In this document: piece after piece, positions 52,493 to 60,143 of the stretch
Layout of the letters: each line of letters opens with the position of its first letter
Numbering within the stretch: position 1 is the stretch's first letter
Assembly (NCBI GenBank): GCA_965279255.1
Contig: OZ257146.1
Location: forward strand, 1,612,001-1,676,000
Direction: 5' to 3'
Length of the DNA: 64,000 bases
Origin: CAMFLJ01 sp965279255
GTDB lineage: Bacteria > Actinomycetota > Acidimicrobiia > Acidimicrobiales > Acidimicrobilacustridaceae
The notes under the pieces: generated by a model
What the model was told of the DNA's origin: nothing
The model's input: only the letters and a program-made list of their open reading frames with translations
Databases searched by the model: none
Made by a program: the position numbers and the translations under genes

Positions 52493-54451
52493 TCACTCCC
52501 CTTCCCTATCAGCTGGAAACAGAGATGACCTTCCGTCCTGCACGTCGTCCACCTCTGGATCCACCACACCTAGCCCCAAGCGCTCTGCTGACCCTGCCTC
52601 GGTGATCGCCAAGGCCTGCTCGCGAAGATTCGCGTAGGTACGATCGCCGGGGGAACCGGGGGCTCCGTCGCCCCGCCGGGTGAGAGCTGCCACCCGCCGC
52701 AGTCTCAGCGAATCGACTATATGTCGCTCCTCATCCTGGGGAAGACGATGGCTTGCGCCAATCGATGCCCCGATGGATGCCTCTGCATCCTCGTGCTGCG
52801 CTGCCTGGCCCTCCCACCGAAGGCCACCCATCTCCTTACTGAGCTCAGCAAGGATCGCCGAACGGAGCTCAGGATCCGCAGCGACGGATGACGATGCGTA
52901 CACGCTTACAGCCCAGAGCTCTCGATGACTCTCGCTGATCGCTTCACCCTGCTGACCATGCCGATCATGAAGGCGAAGTGGCTGAATCGTTCGGCCGTCC
53001 GAGGTGACCAACACGTCGGCGGGTTTGAGACGCATCTTCGGGTGTGGAATCCAAAGCAGCAGATGCCACCCCTCTGTCAACCCTGCAAATCGCGCAACGC
53101 GTCGCTCGATCTCGCGCTTCTTGGCCGGATTTCCGAAGGTATTGAAGAACTTCTCCCGATCCAGGCCAGCGGTCTGTGGTGCCTTACCAATCAGCTTGAA
53201 AATACTGCGATCCAGGACACTTACAGTGAGGTCGCGGATGGCCTCCTGCCGACTATTGACTGGATCCCTGTATTCAGAGGCGATGTGCTCCAACACACCG
53301 TCATCGCCCCGCTCGAGAAACAGGTCCTCGAGCTGTCGGGCCACCCGCACCCGAGCCACATGGAGGACCTCGACGTCTCCGACATGGCTCGTTACAGCAT
53401 CGATGTCCCGCTCGATGTCGCGACCCTCGATCACGCCCGCCCCGCGTAGTTCTTCGATCAGCAGTTCATCGCTCCACATGGCGAGAAGCTTTCCGATCAT
53501 CGCGTCCGCTCCGAGCTTGGTGTGGTGCACCAAGACTCGTTCGGTTTCCTCGTATCGGTACCGGAGATACTTAAAGAGCTCAGTGACGATATCAGCGCGC
53601 TCACGATCGCCACGTGCGATCCTCATGACCATCCGTTCCGCGCTCCAGCTGCCCGACGGGGCCACATAGAAGCCATCAAGGAACCGATGGCCGAGGCTCG
53701 CCGGAAGTCCGGTCATGTAGTGGTCGCGCTGGAGGTAATCGATCAGGTCCGCGCAGATCGTGTTGCCGACCACATCTCGAATAAACGGGTACCGCAGTTC
53801 CGGCGGCCGATCCGCGAACGGCGGTAGCTCCTCGTACGTGTCCTCGCTGAACGGATCAGCTTTCGAGAGAATCAGCGGCTTTAGAGCGTCCAGCAGACCG
53901 CCAGCCTCCATCGGCGCTCTGATGTCCTCGGGAAATTGCGTCCACAGCCTCTCGAACCTCTCCTCGTTCTCATCGTGAGGAGCGAGCAGTTCCAGGTCGT
54001 CTTCGAGGGTGTGACCGAACGGAATATGGCAGAGGTCGTGAAGCAGACCGCCCAGGCGGCCCAGCACGATGGACTCGGCGAGTCGCTTCTCGTACGGGAA
54101 GGTCCGGTCGCCGGAAGCTGCCCACTCTTCGAAGAGATCGCGTGTCGGGTGGGGTCCAGATCGTTGAGCTTCGACCACGTCGAGGATCCGCTGCGAGACG
54201 TGGAGGGCGCCGAGCGAATGTGACAACCTGCTGTGGGTCGCACCTGGGTAAACGAGGTTAGCGGTGCCCAACTGGCGTACTCGACGCAGCCGCTGCAGCG
54301 GCTTGCTGTTGAGCAGGGCAACCTCGAGCCTCGAGAGGTGGATGTCGTGATGGATTGGGTCCGTTACCACCTTGCCGGGGGCGAGCATCGCCTCATCGAG
54401 ACCCCACGGCCTCTGTTCCCTGAGCTCGGCTGTCAGTCCCCACTGGGTCAT
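52493..54451 (-). CDS. HD-domain phosphohydrolase (dNTPase/SAMHD1-like)
   Basis: A 652-aa protein with HD metal ligands in the usual order: H78 in THSRLSHSLGALH, H138-D139 in GGLLHDLCHIPFGHTLED, and a distal Asp in NTICADLIDYLQRD. The layout, including the phosphohydrolase block PLQRLRRVRQLG near the N-terminus, is that of dNTP triphosphohydrolases related to SAMHD1 and dGTPase. In defence settings such enzymes deplete dNTPs during phage infection. The C-terminal ~200 residues are unrecognised. Coupling to an ImmA/IrrE protease suggests a sensor-effector or regulatory pair (inference). Confidence 0.78.
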   Translation of the reverse strand: MTQWGLTAELREQRPWGLDEAMLAPGKVVTDPIHHDIHLSRLEVALLNSKPLQRLRRVRQLGTANLVYPGATHSRLSHSLGALHVSQRILDVVEAQRSGPHPTRDLFEEWAASGDRTFPYEKRLAESIVLGRLGGLLHDLCHIPFGHTLEDDLELLAPHDENEERFERLWTQFPEDIRAPMEAGGLLDALKPLILSKADPFSEDTYEELPPFADRPPELRYPFIRDVVGNTICADLIDYLQRDHYMTGLPASLGHRFLDGFYVAPSGSWSAERMVMRIARGDRERADIVTELFKYLRYRYEETERVLVHHTKLGADAMIGKLLAMWSDELLIEELRGAGVIEGRDIERDIDAVTSHVGDVEVLHVARVRVARQLEDLFLERGDDGVLEHIASEYRDPVNSRQEAIRDLTVSVLDRSIFKLIGKAPQTAGLDREKFFNTFGNPAKKREIERRVARFAGLTEGWHLLLWIPHPKMRLKPADVLVTSDGRTIQPLRLHDRHGQQGEAISESHRELWAVSVYASSSVAADPELRSAILAELSKEMGGLRWEGQAAQHEDAEASIGASIGASHRLPQDEERHIVDSLRLRRVAALTRRGDGAPGSPGDRTYANLREQALAITEAGSAERLGLGVVDPEVDDVQDGRSSLFPADREGE

Positions 54452-54555
54452 GGCTGCGCCTCCGGCGGTCAGCCTAGCGCCGGGCCTGACGAACGAATCC
54501 TGCGTCAGGGCTGACCGGGTGTGAACCTGAACCTCTACTTGTGATCGTTCGCCGG

Positions 54556-57111
54556 CTACCAGAGGTCGATACCGACATCGGGCGGCTCGACGCCCGTCTG
54601 GTGGACGGGCTCCGCCGAATGCGCGACCCCCACACCGGGCTGGGCACGTTTTGCGATGCGATGGTCGAGCTCAGCGAAGACGTCAGTGGCGAGACGGTGG
54701 GAGCGGTCGCGGGACAGCTCGCCGGTAACGTGCTCGGTGACCCCGACGCCGGGTTCGACATCAGGCTCGAGGGCGTCGTCGGGTCGCAGGACGTAGAGCC
54801 GGTTCTCCAGCCGGCCACGCGACAGCGCTGCGTAGCCGGCTTGGCGGTCGAGGTCGCCGTCGTCGCCGAGGATGAAGCAGCGGTCGACGGTCGCGCCTTG
54901 GGCTTTGTGGTTGGTGCGGGCGTAGCCGTGATCGAGCAGACCTTCGGCGACCAGTTCGGCGGGCATCGTGCGTGCTTCTCGGGTGCGGTCGGAGTGGAAG
55001 GTGACGTCGCCTGCGGGGTCGAGGCTCGTGATGGTGCCGAGGTCGCCGTTGAGGATGTCGAGGTCGTAGTGGTTGGCGCCGGTGGCCATGACCCGGTCGC
55101 CTTCGGCGAACTCCCGACCACCGACCTGTAGCCGGGTTGGGCCGAGGAGTCCCGCCTCGTCGAGCAGGAGCCGTGCGCGGTCGTTCAGGTCGGTCACTTC
55201 GCTGCGGTGCGCGGCGATCATCAACGCCCGCTCCCCTGTCCGGTGGGATTGGAACCAGTCGTTCACGACTCGGTCGCGCATCTCGTCGATGTCGTCGACG
55301 GCGATGATGCGGTCTCGATGCTGGTAGGCGCCGACCGCCGAAGCGACGTTGCCAGAGCGGAGGTCGTCGAGCGCGACGCGTTCCCATGGCTCGGTTTGGC
55401 GGCGGTTCTCGACCAACCGGATCGCGTCGAGTCGTCGGGTGAGGGCCCGGAACGCGCCGCCGGCTTCGATCTCGGGGAGCTGGGCAGGGTCACCGACTAG
55501 CACCAGCTTTGCTCCCGCCGTCGCGGTCACCTGATGAAGCCGGTCGAGGGTTCGGGTTCCGACCATCCCGGCCTCGTCGATCACCACCACCGACCTCGCA
55601 TCGAGTCGGACACGACCAGACTCGACCTGGCCGAGCAGTCGGCTCAGGGTCGTCGATTCGATGCCGGAGCCGTCCTCGAGTTCGGCGGCGGCCCGCGCCG
55701 ACAGCGCCGCGCCATGGACCCGGTGGCCGGAGTGTTCCCAGGCGGTGCGGGCGGTGTCGAGGGCGAAGGTCTTGCCGGTCCCGGCCGCGCCGACCACGAC
55801 CGCGACGCCGTTGCCGGCGAGGCAGAGCTCGGCGATCATGTCCGCCTGCTCTGCGCTGGTCGACGGACGGGCCGCGATGGCGTCGGCGACGACCGCCCGT
55901 TCCACGATCCCGGTCGTCTCGTGACGTCGCGAGATGATGCCTCCAACGAGGCGGCGTTCGGTCTCAACGAGTTCCCAGGTCGTCCACGACTCCCGGCCCC
56001 GCACCTCCCCCACCCGGACGAGCTGAGGGCTCAACAAGAACTCATCAGCCAGAGCCTCGATCGTCGTGACGTCCGCGCCCTCTGGGAGCCCGGAAGCAAC
56101 ACCCCGGACCACATCGGCCCTCGTGAAGGTGGTGGCGTGCTTCGTCAACCCGCCCGGCCCCTCCAGCTCACCGAACAAGTAGACGACGCCGCCGAGTTCC
56201 GGCTCACGACGAACAGACTGCTGTAGGAGCTGGTCGACCCGGTCAGGACCAAACCCGAGACCGGCGGCCCGCATAGCCCAGTCGGAGCGCAGCGCCGCTG
56301 CGTCGACGTCGTAGTTCTTCGCCCGGCGGGTATCCAACGCCGCGGCCTGCGCCGCCCTCGCGGACCACTGGCCCCGTTCCTCCATCCGCTCCAGGATCTC
56401 CAGGCGACGCGTCGAGAACTCCGCGACAACCGCCGCTGGGATGTCGGCGACATCGGCGCAGCCGTTCACCACCGGCCGCCACTCCACGCCGAGGCGCCGT
56501 GTTAGCTCCGCCCGCAGCTGGGCCTGGTAGAGGTAACCGGCGGTCTTGGCGTGCACATACATCTGGCGGCCATCCAACGCCCCCCAGTGACCGTCCACGG
56601 TGCGGGTCAGGTTCGCGACCAGGACGTGGGTGTGCAGCGTCGGGTCCCCCGCCCGCGACGTCTGATGCCGGAACCCCGCCGCGACGAAACCCTCACCCGG
56701 AAATCCGGTGATCTCGCCGTCAACCCGGCGACGGGTCGAACACGCAGACCGTTCCAGATATCCGACCGCTGCGTCGACCGCTGCTTCGTGCGCCGCCACC
56801 ACCTCGGCCGTGACGGTCTCGGGGTCACCGAGGGCGTACAGCAGCGACACCGTCTTCGGGGCCCGGAACGTGAGATCGAACCCCGGCATCCTCGCCCGAC
56901 CCAAGCGCTCCCCCGTGCCCGGGTCGCGTCCAGCGAGGAGCGAGGTGAGGTCCTCCGCGGTGACGGTGCCGGCGAGCCCAAGCTGATCAGCACCGGACCC
57001 GAACCAGCGCCCCGGCGGCTCCCCGTGACCCGTGTAGTAGTCCTCGACCCCCGAAGCCAGAGCCAGGTAGTAGCCGGCCTTGCCCGCCGCCAACTTCCCG
57101 ATGTTCAACAC
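54556..57111 (-). CDS. MobF-family conjugative relaxase/helicase, element 2
   Basis: An 851-aa protein from the GTG at 57111, chosen because GGAGG lies seven bases upstream and family members begin at V/M-LxIGKLAAG. Catalytic tyrosines lie at 14/15 and 25/26 (KAGYYLALASGVEDYYTG), the metal site is FRHQTSRAGDPTLHTHVLVA (H149, H160, H162), and the helicase has Walker A VVVGAAGTGKTFALD, motif II VVVIDEAGMVG and motif VI ARTNHKAQGATVD. It is more canonical than the element 1 relaxase and only distantly similar to it. It would process oriT in the repeat-rich leader directly upstream. Confidence 0.87.
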   Translation of the reverse strand: MLNIGKLAAGKAGYYLALASGVEDYYTGHGEPPGRWFGSGADQLGLAGTVTAEDLTSLLAGRDPGTGERLGRARMPGFDLTFRAPKTVSLLYALGDPETVTAEVVAAHEAAVDAAVGYLERSACSTRRRVDGEITGFPGEGFVAAGFRHQTSRAGDPTLHTHVLVANLTRTVDGHWGALDGRQMYVHAKTAGYLYQAQLRAELTRRLGVEWRPVVNGCADVADIPAAVVAEFSTRRLEILERMEERGQWSARAAQAAALDTRRAKNYDVDAAALRSDWAMRAAGLGFGPDRVDQLLQQSVRREPELGGVVYLFGELEGPGGLTKHATTFTRADVVRGVASGLPEGADVTTIEALADEFLLSPQLVRVGEVRGRESWTTWELVETERRLVGGIISRRHETTGIVERAVVADAIAARPSTSAEQADMIAELCLAGNGVAVVVGAAGTGKTFALDTARTAWEHSGHRVHGAALSARAAAELEDGSGIESTTLSRLLGQVESGRVRLDARSVVVIDEAGMVGTRTLDRLHQVTATAGAKLVLVGDPAQLPEIEAGGAFRALTRRLDAIRLVENRRQTEPWERVALDDLRSGNVASAVGAYQHRDRIIAVDDIDEMRDRVVNDWFQSHRTGERALMIAAHRSEVTDLNDRARLLLDEAGLLGPTRLQVGGREFAEGDRVMATGANHYDLDILNGDLGTITSLDPAGDVTFHSDRTREARTMPAELVAEGLLDHGYARTNHKAQGATVDRCFILGDDGDLDRQAGYAALSRGRLENRLYVLRPDDALEPDVEPGVGVTEHVTGELSRDRSHRLATDVFAELDHRIAKRAQPGVGVAHSAEPVHQTGVEPPDVGIDLW

Positions 57112-57193
57112 CCCGAGACCTCCACCAGAACCCATCCACCCGCCATCCCCAGCGGCGTCGCGCATCCCTGGCAGAGATGTCTGCCATTGCGAG

Positions 57194-57246
57194 TTCCCGG
57201 GACTGTTCCCGGACTGCTTCCCGGACGAGTTCCCGAACCAGTTCCG
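57194..57246 (-). repeat. 12-bp iteron-like array 1, element 2
   Basis: Four tandem 12-bp units and part of a fifth: TTCCCGGGACTG, TTCCCGGACTGC, TTCCCGGACGAG, TTCCCGAACCAG, TTCCG. Read on the minus strand these give the same CCGGGAAC-type core as the other arrays. It ends ~85 bp upstream of the relaxase start. Confidence 0.78.
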
Positions 57247-57288
57247 TATTGCGCCGAAGGAGCCCGGGGGCAAGCCTCTGACCAGGAC

Positions 57289-57324
57289 CTGGGACCGAAT
57301 CGGGGACTGAAACCGGGACCGGGG
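57289..57324 (+). repeat. 12-bp iteron-like array 2, element 2
   Basis: Three tandem units: CTGGGACCGAAT, CGGGGACTGAAA, CCGGGACCGGGG. Like the element 1 left array it is preceded by TGACCAGG. Opposite orientation to array 1, 43 bp away. Confidence 0.75.
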
Positions 57325-57611
57325 TTTCCGCCCTCCGCGGCCCGGTCGAGTGGCCGATGGACCCCGGAGCCACCCGTGGCAACGGCACCGACCGCCGCCG
57401 GCGTCGAGATTCACCAGCCCTCCGCCGGCCCGACCACGTAGCGGCAGGCCCCACGGCTCGCATCGAGCCCCACCGGCCGCCTCGAGGTCTCCGTGTGCCA
57501 ACCGGCCCAAGATGGGGGCCAGCATCGACGACCGATCAGACGGGATGCTCTACAGGGTGCTTCCCGTGTCGCAGACACCGGTCCCGGCGATGCCAGCACT
57601 GGGCCGTGCCC

Positions 57612-57648
57612 CCGGGACCGATCGTTCCCGGGCGGGTTCCCGCACACC
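57612..57648. repeat. 12-bp iteron-like array 3, element 2 (weaker)
   Basis: CCGGGACCGATC, one spacer base, then TTCCCGGGCGGG and TTCCCGCACACC: one forward unit abutting two reverse units. Confidence 0.5.
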
Positions 57649-57976
57649 GCTGTGCAAGTCTGTGAGCCTGAAGTAGTGGTGGCTGGGCAGGTCGTGTGGT
57701 CGTTGCCGACGATCGTTCGCGGGGAGCTGCTCTGGACGATGGCGGCTGACGGCTCTGGTGGCGCAGTTCAGGCGCGTCGGCAGGCAGGGTGGTCGAGGCG
57801 CGAAGGTCGTGGTGAACAGCAGCCTGGTTTCTTCCGCGACGAAGGATGCCGCGAGGCCGGGGTGCTGATCACCCGGACGAGGTGCCGACGCCAACCAGCT
57901 CGGGCAAGGCTGGCACCGATGTCGGCGAAGTGGACTCCTTCGGCGGCTGGTCGAGGAATCTCGAGACTTCTTCGGA

Positions 57977-58012
57977 TCGGGAACGAAACCGGGACCAATC
58001 TCGGGAGTCCCG
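57977..58012 (+). repeat. 12-bp iteron-like array 4, element 2
   Basis: Three tandem units: TCGGGAACGAAA, CCGGGACCAATC, TCGGGAGTCCCG. It lies 17 bp before the 58-aa ORF, the same place as the right array of element 1 relative to its 49-aa ORF. Confidence 0.72.
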
Positions 58013-58029
58013 ATTGCGATGGTCGACCC

Positions 58030-58206
58030 GTGAACCCTCCATCGGCACGGCCGGAGCTCGTCATCGACACACCTGACGACAGTCCGACGCTCACGACTGG
58101 CGCTGCTCGAGCATTGGCAGGACTCCTGCGGGCCGCGGCCAACGCCCGGCTCGACCGAACCGAGATCGGTCATTCCGGAGAGGAGCCCGAGGCCATAGCC
58201 TCCTGA
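58030..58206 (+). CDS. 58-aa accessory ORF upstream of recombinase 2
   Basis: Starts at GTG with NPPSARPELVIDTPDDSP, then TTGAARALAGLLRAAANARL: a short acidic/Pro start and an Ala/Leu/Arg helix, comparable with the 49-aa ORF of element 1. It ends four bases before the recombinase ATG, so the two are translated together. Possible roles are a recombinase cofactor, a recombination directionality factor or a leader peptide. None can be chosen from sequence. Confidence 0.55.
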   Translation: MNPPSARPELVIDTPDDSPTLTTGAARALAGLLRAAANARLDRTEIGHSGEEPEAIAS

Positions 58207-58210
58207 GCCA

Positions 58211-59878
58211 ATGAAGCGATTCGCGTTCTACGGCCGAGTCAGCACCGAGGACCAACAAGACCCCGAAGCCTCACGGGACTGGCAGCTGGCGAGATCCCGC
58301 CAGATCATCGAACCGGTCAGCGGGTCGATCGTGGCCGAGTACTTCGACATCGGCACCTCACGGTCCCTGCCCTGGAAGCGACGTCCCGAGGCAACTCGAC
58401 TGCTCGCAGACCTCGCCCGCGCCGACCGGGGCTTCGATGCCATCGTCATCGGCGAGCCCGCCCGGGCGTTCTCAGGAATCCAGTACCAGCTCACCTACCC
58501 GGTGCTCGCCCACTTCAAGTGCGGCCTGTGGATCCCCGAGCTCGGCGGCGAGGTCGACTTCGAAGGCGACGCCCAAGAAATGATGATGGCTCTGTTCGGT
58601 GGCATGTCCCAGAGCGAACGTCGCCGGGTCAAGGTCCGAGTCCGCAGCGCCATGAGCACCCAGGCCACCCAGGGACGGTTCCTCGGAGGTCGCCCCCCGT
58701 ACGGCTACCGCCTCGCCGATGCCGGCCCGCACCCAAACCCCGGCAAGGCCGCCGCCGGGCAACGCGCCCACCGACTCGAAGTCGATCCGACCACAGCGCC
58801 GATGGTCGAGAGGATCTTCGCCGAGTACATCGACGGCAAAGGCTTCTACGCCATCGCCGAGAGACTCACTGCCGACGGCGTCCCCTGCCCCTCGGCCGCC
58901 GACCCCGGACGGAACCGCCACCGCTCCGGCATCGCCTGGTCCAAGGCCGCGGTCAGAGCCATCCTCCGCAACCCGCGCTACACCGGCCGAGGCGTGTGGA
59001 ACCGGCAACGCCGCGACGAGGTACTCATCGACGTCGACGACGTGGCCCTCGGCCACGCCTCAAAGCTCCGCTGGAACGACGAATCCGACTGGGTGTGGGC
59101 CACCGAGCCCACCCACGAACCGATCATCGACGTCGACACCTTCGCTGCCGCCCAGCTCCGCATCCAGACCACGGGACGGTCCCAGGCAAAGGTCACCCAG
59201 AAGCGCCGCCACGACTACCTCCTGCGTGGCCGCATGACCTGCTCCCTGTGCGGCCGCCGCATGCAGGGCTCGTTCAACAACGGCCGGCCGCACTACCGCT
59301 GCAAACTCGCCGCCGAGTACGCCCTCGCCAACAAGATCGACCACCCCAAGACCGTGTATGTGCGCGAGGACCGAATCGAGACCGCCATCGACGCCTGGCT
59401 CGCGGGACTCTTCGAGCCCGCCAACCTCGATGACACCTGTCGACTGCTCGCCCAGGTCGACGGCTCACCAGAGGATGCCGCACGTCTCGCTGCCGCCCAC
59501 CGGCTGATCGCCGACACCGATGACCGCCTCGCCAAGCTGACCGCCGCCATTGAAGCCGGATCCCCCGCCGAGCTGGTCGCGCCACGCATGCGACAGCTCC
59601 GCACCGACAAGCTCCGAGCAGAAGCAGAGCTCCAAGCCGCCCGACCGTCCACCACCTGGTCGCCGCTCGAGGTCAGAGAGCTCGTCGACGGCCTCGGCGA
59701 CATCGCCACCGTTCTGGCCGATGCCGACAAGAAGCAGAAGGCCCAGCTCTATGACGAGCTGGGCCTCGAGTTGGTGTTCGATTCCGAGCGGAACCTTGTC
59801 TCCGTTGGAGTCTCGGTTCCATGTACTCGGAGCGTGTCGGAGGGGGGACTTGAACCCCCACGCCCTTTCGGGCACTAG
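58211..59878 (+). CDS. Large serine recombinase, element 2
   Basis: A 555-aa paralogue of recombinase 1; even the first 24 bases of both genes are identical. Catalytic Ser11 is in FYGRVSTEDQQDPE. It has a recombinase domain (GRFLGGRPPYGYRLAD), zinc ribbon (MTCSLCGRRMQGSF, YRCKLAAEY) and coiled coil (~410-480). The conserved part ends at GLELVFDSERNLVSVG. The final residues, SEGGLEPPRPFGH, are encoded by the complement of the tRNA-Leu gene, with 44 bases of overlap. Hence the C-terminus is fixed by the integration site. It probably integrates element 2 at this tRNA. Confidence 0.88.
   Translation: MKRFAFYGRVSTEDQQDPEASRDWQLARSRQIIEPVSGSIVAEYFDIGTSRSLPWKRRPEATRLLADLARADRGFDAIVIGEPARAFSGIQYQLTYPVLAHFKCGLWIPELGGEVDFEGDAQEMMMALFGGMSQSERRRVKVRVRSAMSTQATQGRFLGGRPPYGYRLADAGPHPNPGKAAAGQRAHRLEVDPTTAPMVERIFAEYIDGKGFYAIAERLTADGVPCPSAADPGRNRHRSGIAWSKAAVRAILRNPRYTGRGVWNRQRRDEVLIDVDDVALGHASKLRWNDESDWVWATEPTHEPIIDVDTFAAAQLRIQTTGRSQAKVTQKRRHDYLLRGRMTCSLCGRRMQGSFNNGRPHYRCKLAAEYALANKIDHPKTVYVREDRIETAIDAWLAGLFEPANLDDTCRLLAQVDGSPEDAARLAAAHRLIADTDDRLAKLTAAIEAGSPAELVAPRMRQLRTDKLRAEAELQAARPSTTWSPLEVRELVDGLGDIATVLADADKKQKAQLYDELGLELVFDSERNLVSVGVSVPCTRSVSEGGLEPPRPFGH
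59834..59845. repeat. Putative attR at the tRNA-Leu 3' end
   Basis: GTGTCGGAGGGG, matching the repeats at 27996 and 42916. It covers the discriminator base and the 3' acceptor and T-stem-proximal bases of the tRNA-Leu, so integration leaves the tRNA intact. Confidence 0.6.
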
Positions 59879-59918
59879 CCCCTCAAGCTAGCGCGTCTGC
59901 CAATTCCGCCACTCCGAC
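59835..59918 (-). tRNA. tRNA-Leu (anticodon GAG)
   Basis: Read on the minus strand from 59918: acceptor GTCGGAG pairing with CTCCGAC, D arm GGCGGAATTGGCAGACGC, anticodon stem CTAGC/GCTAG with loop TTGAGGG (anticodon GAG), a long class II variable arm (TGCCCGAAAGGGCG), and T arm GGGGG-TTCAAGT-CCCCC. CCA is not encoded. It serves as the insertion site of the tandem elements. Confidence 0.93.
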
Positions 59919-60008
59919 GTGGCAACCCGGTGACGCCGAAGCGGCCGGTATGCGAAGAGCAAACATAGGTGGCCGAGCGCGGTCGGCGCCAACCGACATC
60001 CCGGCCCT

Positions 60009-60109
60009 CCTGAGGCAGATGTCCACCGAAACAGTGCGGATCTGCCTAGGAGGAGCGAGCCGTCGCGGTTCCTGAGGCAGATGTGCACGAAAACGGTGCG
60101 GATCTGCCT
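60009..60109. repeat. Twin palindromic repeats downstream of the P450 gene
   Basis: Two 39-bp copies (60009-60047, 60071-60109) with 23 bp between them and few differences. Each starts CCTGAGGCAGATGT and ends CGGATCTGCCT, so AGGCAGAT pairs with ATCTGCCT around a GAAAC loop region. They sit between the tRNA-Leu and the P450 stop and could form paired hairpins. They may also terminate the P450 transcript. Confidence 0.75.
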
Positions 60110-60143
60110 CACCAGCCGAAGCTGCAAGTGCCGGAGCGACCGG

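Larger units (their letters stand above)
57112..58029. other. Non-coding repeat-rich leader of element 2 (possible oriT/regulatory region)
   Basis: Some 900 bp between the relaxase start and the 58-aa ORF. It holds four clusters of 12-bp repeats (listed separately). No open frame has a ribosome-binding site and a plausible protein. The equivalent region of element 1 (40.1-41.1 kb) also holds the 12-bp repeats, plus a membrane gene. Confidence 0.5.
42916..59845. mobile_element. Element 2: mobilisable element with serine recombinase, MobF relaxase and toxin cargo
   Basis: Bounded by the repeat at 42916 and the tRNA-Leu 3' end at 59834. Contents: a candidate immunity gene, an RHS toxin gene, ImmA/IrrE and HD genes, and a relaxase, all minus strand; then three to four 12-bp repeat arrays, a 58-aa ORF and a serine recombinase on the plus strand ending in the tRNA. 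The layout mirrors element 1, so two related elements seem to have inserted at the same tRNA site one after the other. The left ~500 bp (43.15-43.43 kb) hold no gene I can support. Confidence 0.65.

Noticed and set aside
57194..57324. CRISPR array
   Set aside because: Repeats are 12 bp, adjacent with no spacers, and no cas gene is present.
57550..58173. 207-codon minus-strand frame in the element 2 leader
   Set aside because: It runs through the 12-bp repeat arrays, is Arg/Pro/Ser-rich and has no ribosome-binding site or family resemblance.
27996..59918. Classification as an actinomycete AICE or full ICE
   Set aside because: No FtsK/TraB-type translocase, replication initiator or type IV secretion gene is visible, so only mobilisation is supported.
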